Positions 36,552 through 43,721 of a stretch of 64,000 bases of DNA are shown piece after piece. The position numbers and the translations under genes were made by a program. Below the pieces are notes generated by a model. That model had not been told where the DNA came from, ran no database searches, and was given only the letters and a program-made list of their open reading frames with translations. This stretch comes from JBJXGV01 sp046160485 (GTDB taxonomy: Bacteria > Orphanbacterota > Orphanbacteria > JBJXGV01): positions 376,589 through 440,588 of the forward strand of contig JBJXGV010000028.1 in NCBI GenBank assembly GCA_046160485.1, read 5' to 3'. Each line of letters opens with the position of its first letter. The stretch's first letter is position 1.

Positions 36552-38299
36552 TAGAACGACTCGAGCGCGGGCGCGATTCCTGTCGGGTCGCCAACACCCG
36601 CGGGTTGGATGTCTTTAAGGCGGAGTTGCACGGTGCGATCGCCGAGGTATTGATTCTCGCCGAGAGTAAACGCGAGGTCGAACGGGATGCCGTCGAAGAT
36701 GCCGGTCTCTTTGAGATTCGCCTTGTCGAAGGCGATCACCTCGACGCGGCGGTCGCCATCGCCGACCGCGAATTTCACGTGGCCGCGCCCGACCACGGAG
36801 ACGCGCCCCGACGGGACGAGCGCCTTCGCGACGAACACCGGCTCCGCGTTCTCGGGGCCGAACGGCGAGAGGAGGCGGATTTCGTCGAACAACTCGAGCC
36901 CGATGTGGTCGATCGGCAGCTCGCCGTCGATTTTTAGCGATGGCGTCATGTCTTTCCCCGCGAGCCGCTCCCCTGCGAACGCACTGAGGCGCTCGCGGAA
37001 CGCGCCGATGTTCTCCGTGCGAATCGTAAAGCCCGCCGCCTGCTCGTGCCCGCCGAACGTCACGAGCAAGTCGGAGCAGTGGGAGAGCGCTTCGTAGAGC
37101 GAGAACCCGGCAACGCCGCGCGCGGAGCCGCGCCCGAGATCGCCGTCGAGCGCGACGAGGACCGCGGGAAGTCCGAAGCGTTCCTTCACGCGCGACGCCG
37201 CGATTCCGATGACGCCGGGGTGCCACGTCGGCGACGCGAGCACGATCGCGCGCGCGGTACCGAGCGATTCCGCGTCGCCGATCATCGCGAGCGCTTCGGC
37301 GAGAATTGCGTAGTCCATTTCGCGACGGCGTTCGTTCTCGCGCTCCAGATCCGCGGCGCGCGCGCGCGCAACCTCGGGCACATCGGTGGTCAAGAGTTCG
37401 ACGGCCATGCGCGCGTCGCCGATACGTCCGGCGGCGTTGATGCGCGGCGCAAGGCCATACGCGACCTGCCAAACGCCGAGCTCGCGCCGGTCGAAACCCG
37501 CGCTGCGGATCAGCTCGCGAAAACCGACCTTCTTCGAGTTCGAGAGAACATTGAGGCCGCGCTTGACGAGAATACGATTCTCTCCAATGAGAGGCGCGAC
37601 GTCTGCTATCGATCCGACGGCGACGAGATCGAGATCCTCGAGCACGCGCTCCTCGGGGACGTTGCGCGCGCGCGCCACCGCCAGCGCGAGCTTCAGCGCA
37701 AGGGCGACCCCCGTGAGGTGCTTAAACGGGTACGCGCAATCGCGCCGGTGCGGATTCACGACGGCCACCGCATCCGGAAGAAACTCCCCCGTCGTGTGGT
37801 GGTCGACCACGATCACGTCGATTCCGAGCGTGCGCGCGTGAGTGACTTCGGCGATGGAGTTGATGCCGCAGTCGACCGTGATGAGGAGCTGAATCCCCTC
37901 CTTCGCGTACTCGTCGATCGAGGCGACGGAGAGCCCGTAGCCTTCGCGCATGCGGTCCGGGATCCGGTAGTGAACTCGAGCGCCTTGGCCCGAGAAGAAA
38001 CGATAGAGCAGCGCCGCGCCCGTGACGCCATCGACGTCGTAGTCGCCGTAGATGCCGATGACCTCGCCGGCATCGAGTGCGCGCTCGATGCGTGCGACCG
38101 CGTCGGCCATGCCCGACATCAGGAAGGGATCGTGCAGATCGGAGAGCCGTGCCGCGAGAAACCGTTGTCCGTCCGCAACCGAGCGGATGCCGCGATTCCA
38201 CATGACGCGCGCAAGTATCGGCGACACCTTAAGCCCGTTCATCACGCTTAAGATTTCGTCGCTCGGCGAGTCTGGGAAAAACGTCCAGCGGTAAGGCAC
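36551..38299 (-). CDS. recJ: Single-stranded-DNA exonuclease RecJ
   Basis: 5'-3' ssDNA exonuclease of the DHH superfamily (582 aa). Motif I is YGDYDVDGVTGAAL, motif III is VVDHHTTGEFLPDA, and the DHHA1 domain carries FGGHEQAAGFTI. A C-terminal OB-like domain ends with GENQYLGDRTVQLRL. The start is GTG at 38299, six bases behind GGAGGAA. The reading frame also runs upstream through the RNase P RNA gene, but that is non-coding sequence. Confidence 0.95.
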   Translation of the reverse strand: MPYRWTFFPDSPSDEILSVMNGLKVSPILARVMWNRGIRSVADGQRFLAARLSDLHDPFLMSGMADAVARIERALDAGEVIGIYGDYDVDGVTGAALLYRFFSGQGARVHYRIPDRMREGYGLSVASIDEYAKEGIQLLITVDCGINSIAEVTHARTLGIDVIVVDHHTTGEFLPDAVAVVNPHRRDCAYPFKHLTGVALALKLALAVARARNVPEERVLEDLDLVAVGSIADVAPLIGENRILVKRGLNVLSNSKKVGFRELIRSAGFDRRELGVWQVAYGLAPRINAAGRIGDARMAVELLTTDVPEVARARAADLERENERRREMDYAILAEALAMIGDAESLGTARAIVLASPTWHPGVIGIAASRVKERFGLPAVLVALDGDLGRGSARGVAGFSLYEALSHCSDLLVTFGGHEQAAGFTIRTENIGAFRERLSAFAGERLAGKDMTPSLKIDGELPIDHIGLELFDEIRLLSPFGPENAEPVFVAKALVPSGRVSVVGRGHVKFAVGDGDRRVEVIAFDKANLKETGIFDGIPFDLAFTLGENQYLGDRTVQLRLKDIQPAGVGDPTGIAPALESF

Positions 38300-38324
38300 G
38301 ACTTTCCTCCGTAACGGCGTCGAA

Positions 38325-38697
38325 CGGAAGTGACCTAGTAAGCCGAGTTCTGTCCCTGGGCGAACCCAGGTGGCGATCATCTATCTAGGCCCGCGGTTGC
38401 CCGCGGGCTCGAGCGGCCAACCCGGGAATCAAACGAGGCGGGCCACCTCTCTTCCCCTATTCGGCCTTGCTCCGGGTGGGGGTTTGCCGAGCTGCCTCCG
38501 TCGCCGGAGGCACTGGTGAGCTCTTACCTCACCGTTTCACCCTTACCGGCAACTTCGCCGGCGGTTTGCTTTCTGTGGCACTTTCCTTCGGGATCACTCC
38601 CGCTGGGAGTTACCCAGCACCCTGCCCTGTGGAGCTCGGACTTTCCTCGGCCGGCGCCTCTTGCGAGGTCCGGACGCGATCGCCTTGGTCACTTCCG
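38325..38697 (-). ncRNA. rnpB: RNase P RNA (class A)
   Basis: Catalytic RNA of RNase P, about 373 nt. The ends CGGAAGTGACC (5', from 38697) and GGTCACTTCCG (3', to 38325) pair as helix P1. Conserved core elements are visible: GAGGAAAGTCCGAGCTCC near the 5' end, ACAGGGCAGGGTGCTGG, GGGTGAAACGGTGAGGTAAG, and the 3' block ACAGAACTCGGCTTACTAG. The rnhA stop codon lies inside the first nine bases of the RNA, and recJ starts 25 bases after its 3' end. No promoter is evident directly upstream. Confidence 0.95.
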
Positions 38698-39135
38698 CTT
38701 TGCGCCGCGTTCACCCTCCGATCGCGCTTGCGCACCCGCCTTCGCCAGTGCGTCGGCGCGCGCATTCATCCCTCTGCGAACGGCGGTGAGGCTCCACTCG
38801 TCGAACTTCGAGAGCCGCAGCCGCGCCTCTTCGCAGAATCCGGTCAGATGCGGCTGCCTCACCTTGTATTCGCCGCGCACCTGCTTGACGACGAGCTCTG
38901 AATCCATACGAATCGCGAGGCGGCGCACGCCGTGCGCCTTCGCGACCTCGAGCGCCCGCAAGAGCGCCGCGTACTCGGCGACGTTGTTCGTAGCCGGGCC
39001 GATCGCCTCGGAGACGCCGTCGATTTCGACGCCGGCCTCGTCGCGGAGCGACACGCCGATTCCCGCGGGTCCCGGATTCCCGGAGGACGCGCCATCGCAC
39101 TCGACCACGAACATCGCGCCCGCCGAGCTGGTCAC
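38689..39135 (-). CDS. rnhA: Ribonuclease HI
   Basis: Removes RNA from RNA:DNA hybrids (148 aa). Catalytic residues are in place: Asp14 in VECDGASSGNPGPAG, Glu54 in NNVAEYAALL, Asp78 in RMDSELVV and an Asp in the late motif NARADALAK. It lacks the long basic-protrusion insertion of the Escherichia coli enzyme. GTG at 39135 overlaps the previous stop (GTGA); ATG at 39114 is the alternative. The stop codon lies within the RNase P RNA gene. Confidence 0.93.
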   Translation of the reverse strand: MTSSAGAMFVVECDGASSGNPGPAGIGVSLRDEAGVEIDGVSEAIGPATNNVAEYAALLRALEVAKAHGVRRLAIRMDSELVVKQVRGEYKVRQPHLTGFCEEARLRLSKFDEWSLTAVRRGMNARADALAKAGAQARSEGERGAKRK

Positions 39136-39878
39136 GCCATGCCCCGCACGTTCTCCATATTCGGATCGAACACGAGAATTCGACCGCATGCCTCGCACAA
39201 GACGAGCTTCTCTTGACGCATCAATTCGTTCTTCTTTTGCGGCGGGACGCGCGCCTGGCAGCCGCTGCACGAGTCGCGCTCCATCAGGACAACCGCCACA
39301 CCGTCGGGTTTGCCCGTTCGAATTCGATCGTACACGCCGACGAGGCCAGGCGGAGCCGCACTGACGATCTCGACGCGCCGCGCCTCCGCTTCGCGCAGCT
39401 TGACGTCGATCTCCGCTCCTTCGCGCGACGCGCGTTCGCGAAATCCATCGAGCTCCTTGCGCTTCGCCTTGGCCTCCTCGAGGAGTGCACCCTGGCTCGC
39501 CTCGAGGGCCTCGATCTCTTCGATCTGCGCTAGGACCTTCTCTTCGATCAGATCTTTTTGATGGTCCTTGTCGGCGATCCCCTTGCCGAGCGCGTTGTAC
39601 TCCTCGTTCTTCTTCACCTGAAACTGCTGCGTCTTCATTTTCTGCATCGCTTCGACGCACGCGTCGATCTCGAGTTCGAGCTGCTTCTTGTTGCGCAGGA
39701 GTGTCTCGTGCTTCTTCTTCTCGACTTGGACGCGCTCTTCGAACTGCGCGAAGAGTCTTTCCTGCGCGGCGATCGACTCGGGTACGCGCTTTTTTTCTTT
39801 CCGCAGGGCGAGGATTTCTTGATCGATAACCTGTACGGCGAGGAGTTTCGCGAGATCGTTTTTGTCGCTATGGCTCAA
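39132..39878 (-). CDS. Coiled-coil C4 zinc-ribbon protein (zf-RING_7, HP0958-like)
   Basis: Soluble protein (248 aa) with a long antiparallel coiled coil (residues 10-165, full of Glu/Lys/Gln) and a C-terminal four-cysteine zinc ribbon (CSGC...CEAC). This is the zf-RING_7 family, whose Helicobacter member HP0958 affects flagellar genes and mRNA. Function here is not known. The start is taken as TTG at 39878, six bases behind AAGGAG; upstream in-frame starts reach the tRNA-Val gene. It lies between the tRNAs and rnhA. Confidence 0.88.
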   Translation of the reverse strand: MSHSDKNDLAKLLAVQVIDQEILALRKEKKRVPESIAAQERLFAQFEERVQVEKKKHETLLRNKKQLELEIDACVEAMQKMKTQQFQVKKNEEYNALGKGIADKDHQKDLIEEKVLAQIEEIEALEASQGALLEEAKAKRKELDGFRERASREGAEIDVKLREAEARRVEIVSAAPPGLVGVYDRIRTGKPDGVAVVLMERDSCSGCQARVPPQKKNELMRQEKLVLCEACGRILVFDPNMENVRGMA

Positions 39879-39928
39879 CAAGCGCTCCTTCTGAAGGAAA
39901 GGCCGGGACGTCCACGCCGCTCGCGACA

Positions 39929-40005
39929 TGGTGGGCGATAGTGGATTTGAACCACTGACCTCCCGCGTGTGAGGCGGGCGCTCTAAACCGCTGAGCTAAT
40001 CGCCC
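39929..40005 (-). tRNA. tRNA-Val (CAC)
   Basis: Cloverleaf with acceptor GGGCGAT/ATCGCCC, anticodon stem CCCGC/GCGGG, anticodon loop CTCACAC (anticodon CAC) and TTCAAAT in the T loop. The CCA end is encoded. It lies 17 bases downstream of the CAT-anticodon tRNA. Confidence 0.95.
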
Positions 40006-40022
40006 GTTCCAGTCCCTGAGAT

Positions 40023-40096
40023 TGGGCCCACTAGGACTTGAACCTAGGACCAACTGATTATGAGTCAGCTGCTCTAACCGACTGAGCTATGGGCCC
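40023..40096 (-). tRNA. tRNA with CAT anticodon, probably tRNA-Ile2 (lysidine type)
   Basis: Acceptor GGGCCCA with discriminator A and no encoded CCA; anticodon loop CTCATAA. C4-G69 and C5-G68 in the acceptor stem are the pairs that let TilS select tRNA-Ile2 over elongator tRNA-Met, so Ile2 is the better call. Elongator Met remains possible. Confidence 0.9.
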
Positions 40097-40104
40097 GCTT
40101 CGCG

Positions 40105-40131
40105 ATTATATTCGCTCCGTCGCCCAAGCAA
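40105..40131 (-). promoter_or_regulatory. Promoter of the tRNA-Ile2/tRNA-Val transcript
   Basis: A perfect TATAAT at 40110-40105, eight bases before the mature tRNA 5' end. TTGCTT at 40131-40126 is a possible -35 with a short 15-base spacer. It lies between the rpoD stop and the tRNA. Confidence 0.45.
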
Positions 40132-40143
40132 AGCAGTTTCTCT

Positions 40144-41886
40144 TCACGGCAGCTCGACATACCCCTTCAACTTGCGACTGCGCGACGGATGACGCAGCTT
40201 GCGCAGCGCCTTCGCTTCGATCTGACGCACGCGCTCGCGCGTGACGTTGAAAATGCTTCCGACCTCCTCGAGAGTGCGCGGGCAGCCGTCGCCCAAGCCG
40301 AAGCGTAGTCGAATCACCTTTTCTTCTCGCTTCGTGAGCGTCGAGAGAACGTGCCCCATCTGCTCCTGAAGCATCACGAACGCCGCGGAGTGCGCCGGCG
40401 AGATGACCTTCGTGTCCTCGATGAAATCACCGAGGTTCGAGTCTTCGTCTTCGCCGATCGGCCGGTCGAGCGAGATCGGCTCCTGCGCCGCCTTCAGCAC
40501 GCTCTTGATCTTGTCGATCGGCATGTCGAGGCGCTTCGCGATTTCCTCGGGGAGCGGCTCGCGGCCGTACTCCTGAACGAGGCGGCGGCTCGTACGAATC
40601 ACCTTGTTGATCGCCTCGATCATGTGAACCGGAACGCGAATCGTGCGCGCCTGGTCGGCGATCGCGCGCGTGATCGCCTGCCGGATCCACCACGTCGCGT
40701 ACGTCGAAAACTTGTAGCCCTTCTTGTAGTCGAACTTGTCGACCGCGCGCATCAACCCCGAGTTGCCCTCCTGAATCAGATCGAGGAACTCGAGCCCGCG
40801 ATTCGTGTAGCGCTTGGCGATCGAAATCACGAGGCGGACGTTCGCCTCGATCATCTCGCGCTTCGCCTCCTGCGTCATCCGTTCGCCGCGCTCGATGTCG
40901 TCGACGATTGCGATCAAATCTTCGCGCTGCGTGCGGCATTCCTGTTCGATGCGGCGGAGCTTCTTGCGCGCGTTCGCGACGGCGAGCGCCGCCTCGCGGA
41001 TCTCGTCGAGACTGCGGCCCGTCTGACGGTCGATCGCCTTCGTTCCCTTCCGCGCCCGCGCCCCCTTGCGCGCGATCGAGAGAACGTCCGCCGACGAGAG
41101 GCCGATCTCGCGCTCGATCTGCGCGACCTCCGCATCCGCTTCCTGAACGCGGTCGACGAAGCCCTTGATGCGGAGCGACATCTTCTCGATCTGGCGAGGA
41201 TGCAGCTTCATCCGGTCGAGTTCCCCGTCGCGCTTCGACGAAAGATCGACGATCTCGGCATCGACCTTCTTGCGGTCGGCGTCCTTGAGGCGGCCGCGCC
41301 GCTTCGTCTCGAGCCGCTCGACCTTGTCGGAGAGCTTCAGGATCTTTCGCGCCGAGCGAAGAATCCGTTGCTTCTCTTTGCGGCCCGTGTACGAGACGCC
41401 CCAGTTCGAGACGTCGATCTGCACGACGTCTTCGATCTTCACTTTGCCGCTCGAAACCTTCGAGGCGAGCGCCTCGAGGTCGCGGCTCGTCGCCGGACAG
41501 CGGAAAAGCGTGCGCGAAACGAGTTGCTGTCCCTCTTCGATGCGCCGCGCGATGGTGATCTCGCCCGAGCGGTCGAGGAGCGGAACGCGACCCATCTCGC
41601 GCAGGTACATACGCACGGGATCGTCGAAGCGAAGCGGCTGCGGAGCCGGCGCTTCTTTCGTTCGCGTCTTCACGGCCTTCTTGACGAGGCGGCGACGGCG
41701 GCCCTCCTCGTCGGAATCGACGACGTCGATGTTGAGGTCGCTCAGTGAGGAATAGAGATCCTCCATCTGATCGAGCGACGCATCGTCATCGAGATAGTCG
41801 TTGATCTGGTCGTGTGTGACGAAGCCCTGCTTAAGGGCGGTCTCCTTCAGCTGCTCCAGCTTGCCAGCGGCCGGTTTTTCCTTCAT
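40144..41886 (-). CDS. rpoD: Primary sigma factor RpoD (sigma-70)
   Basis: Housekeeping sigma factor (580 aa). Region 1.1 is short (MKEKPAAGKLEQLKETAL...). Region 1.2 contains DPVRMYLREMGRVPLLDRSGEI, followed by a long charged non-conserved region. Region 2 has ANVRLVISIAKRYTNRGLEFLDLIQEGNSGLMRAV and the -10 recognition segment KFSTYATWWIRQAITRAI; region 4 has RTLEEVGSIFNVTRERVRQIEAKALRKL. ATG at 41886 overlaps the dnaG stop (ATGA). It is the last gene of the mutS2-dnaG-rpoD operon and the likely reader of the TTGACR promoters here. Confidence 0.98.
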   Translation of the reverse strand: MKEKPAAGKLEQLKETALKQGFVTHDQINDYLDDDASLDQMEDLYSSLSDLNIDVVDSDEEGRRRRLVKKAVKTRTKEAPAPQPLRFDDPVRMYLREMGRVPLLDRSGEITIARRIEEGQQLVSRTLFRCPATSRDLEALASKVSSGKVKIEDVVQIDVSNWGVSYTGRKEKQRILRSARKILKLSDKVERLETKRRGRLKDADRKKVDAEIVDLSSKRDGELDRMKLHPRQIEKMSLRIKGFVDRVQEADAEVAQIEREIGLSSADVLSIARKGARARKGTKAIDRQTGRSLDEIREAALAVANARKKLRRIEQECRTQREDLIAIVDDIERGERMTQEAKREMIEANVRLVISIAKRYTNRGLEFLDLIQEGNSGLMRAVDKFDYKKGYKFSTYATWWIRQAITRAIADQARTIRVPVHMIEAINKVIRTSRRLVQEYGREPLPEEIAKRLDMPIDKIKSVLKAAQEPISLDRPIGEDEDSNLGDFIEDTKVISPAHSAAFVMLQEQMGHVLSTLTKREEKVIRLRFGLGDGCPRTLEEVGSIFNVTRERVRQIEAKALRKLRHPSRSRKLKGYVELP

Positions 41887-43709
41887 TCCGGATGACTCCT
41901 TTCGTACAGCGAGGGGCGAGCCTCGATTGAAATCTGGACGACGCCATGGAGTTCCTGGCATGCGCGTTTGTTGTCGCCGATCTCGGACAGAAGCCGATCT
42001 TGGGCCTGCGCATCCTGGCAGCCCTGGGCTCGTCGGAGATCTTCGCGCAACTCGTGCCGGATCTTCTCCAGGCGGCATCGCAGAATCTTGACGACACGGT
42101 CCTTTGCTAGAACTTCGGGCGGTGCGCCCTCCTCTGGGGCGGCAAACGCTTCAGTGATGATCCGCGTTACGGACGGATCGTTTGCAAATCGGTAGAGAAT
42201 CGAGTGCGAGTCCGCGATCGCTCCCGAATCCGACGGGGAGTAGAGCGCCTCTGCGAGCTTGCGACTCTCGGCGTCTTCGTAGGCGTCCGCGGCGATGTAT
42301 CGAGCGACCTCGGGCACCAGGTGCGGCTCGCGCAGAAGTAGGACGACGAGTTCGCGTTCGATCTTGTGGAGCGCGGACGCGGGTGCGGCGTCGGTGAGCA
42401 CGGTGCGCCTCGGCGCCGCGATGGCATCGCTCTCGGTGCGGCCGCGCCGCGATGCGAGCGCCTGGCGTAGCGTCTCCTCGGGAAGCGTGAGCGCCGCGGC
42501 CGCATCGGAGAGCTGGACGCCGAGCGTGAGCGGGTCGCTTACGAACGACAAGAGTTCGACCACGCGGCGGGCCTGCTCCTCGCGGCCGAGCGGCGCCGTC
42601 TCACTCGCAACGTGTTGAATCCACCCGGCCGCGCGCGCGAGAAGATCGCGCACCGCGTCGGCGCCGTGGGCGCGCGCGAATTCATCGGGATCGACGCCCG
42701 TCGGCAGGAGCGCGATGCGCACGGAGACCCCGGCGGCGAGAAGCGACGGAAGCGCGCGCTGCGCGGCCGCGCGCCCGGCGCTGTCGCCATCGTAGAACAG
42801 CGTCACGCGGCGCGCGTGATTCGAGAGCAACTTGCCTTGCTCCGGAGTGAACGCGGTCCCGAGCGGTGCTACGACGTTTCGAATCCCAGCCATGTGGAGT
42901 GCGATGAGATCCGTATACCCTTCGACGAGAATCGCGTCGCCCGACTCGCGAATTCCGCCGCGGTTGACGTAGAGGCCGAAGAGCCCGCGCCCTTTGCGGA
43001 ACACGGGCGTTTCGGGCGAGTTGAGATACTTCGGCTCCCCGTCGCCGAGGATGCGCCCGCCGAATGCGATCGCTTGCCCCGTCGGCCCGAGGATCGGAAA
43101 AATCACGCGTTCGCGGAATCGGTCGTAGTAGCTGCCGCTTCGTTCGCTGCGAACCACGAGTCCGGCGCGCTCGAGGGCGTCGGGTTCGAAGCCGAGACGA
43201 ACGAGGTGCGAGAGCAAGCCGTCCCAGCCCGAGGGCGCGCAGCCGATCGCGAACGTGTCGATCGCCTCGCGTCCGATCCCGCGCCTGGCGAGATACTCGC
43301 GCGCGACCCGGCCGCGCGATTCGTCGGCGAGCGTGGCGCGAAACCAATCGAGTGCGGCCCGGTTCGCGCGCACCGTCGTTTCTTGGGCGTCCGATTCCGC
43401 GTCGCCTCCGCGTCCCGGCTTCGGCAGCGCGATGCCGGCGCGCTCCGCAAGGAAACGCACCGCGTCGAGAAATCCCATGCCCTCGTGTTCCATCATGAAG
43501 CTGTACGCGTTCCCGCCGCACCCGCAGCCGAAGCAGTGAAAGATCCCGCGATCTTGCATGACGTGAAATGACGGCGTGCGCTCCGTGTGGAACGGACAGA
43601 GCCCCTTCCAGTTCTTGCCCGCCTTCTTCAGCGACACGAACCCGCCGATCAACTCGACGATGTCGGTCGCGGCGCGAATCTCTTCGATTTTCTCGTCGGG
43701 CAATCGCAT
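41883..43709 (-). CDS. dnaG: DNA primase
   Basis: Makes RNA primers at the replication fork (608 aa). The N-terminal CHC2 zinc finger is complete: Cys38, His41, Cys59, Cys62 in CPFHTERTPSFHV...FHCFGCG. The TOPRIM core shows VEGYTDLIALHMAG and FYDGDSAGRAAA. The C-terminal helicase-binding domain is present but divergent. Starts 12 bases after mutS2 and overlaps rpoD, forming the macromolecular-synthesis pair dnaG-rpoD. Confidence 0.97.
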   Translation of the reverse strand: MRLPDEKIEEIRAATDIVELIGGFVSLKKAGKNWKGLCPFHTERTPSFHVMQDRGIFHCFGCGCGGNAYSFMMEHEGMGFLDAVRFLAERAGIALPKPGRGGDAESDAQETTVRANRAALDWFRATLADESRGRVAREYLARRGIGREAIDTFAIGCAPSGWDGLLSHLVRLGFEPDALERAGLVVRSERSGSYYDRFRERVIFPILGPTGQAIAFGGRILGDGEPKYLNSPETPVFRKGRGLFGLYVNRGGIRESGDAILVEGYTDLIALHMAGIRNVVAPLGTAFTPEQGKLLSNHARRVTLFYDGDSAGRAAAQRALPSLLAAGVSVRIALLPTGVDPDEFARAHGADAVRDLLARAAGWIQHVASETAPLGREEQARRVVELLSFVSDPLTLGVQLSDAAAALTLPEETLRQALASRRGRTESDAIAAPRRTVLTDAAPASALHKIERELVVLLLREPHLVPEVARYIAADAYEDAESRKLAEALYSPSDSGAIADSHSILYRFANDPSVTRIITEAFAAPEEGAPPEVLAKDRVVKILRCRLEKIRHELREDLRRAQGCQDAQAQDRLLSEIGDNKRACQELHGVVQISIEARPSLYERSHPE

Positions 43710-43721
43710 CGCCGCGCTCCC

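Noticed and set aside
38467..39364. Plus-strand open frames over the RNase P RNA and rnhA
   Set aside because: They read the reverse complement of a well-supported RNA gene and of rnhA.
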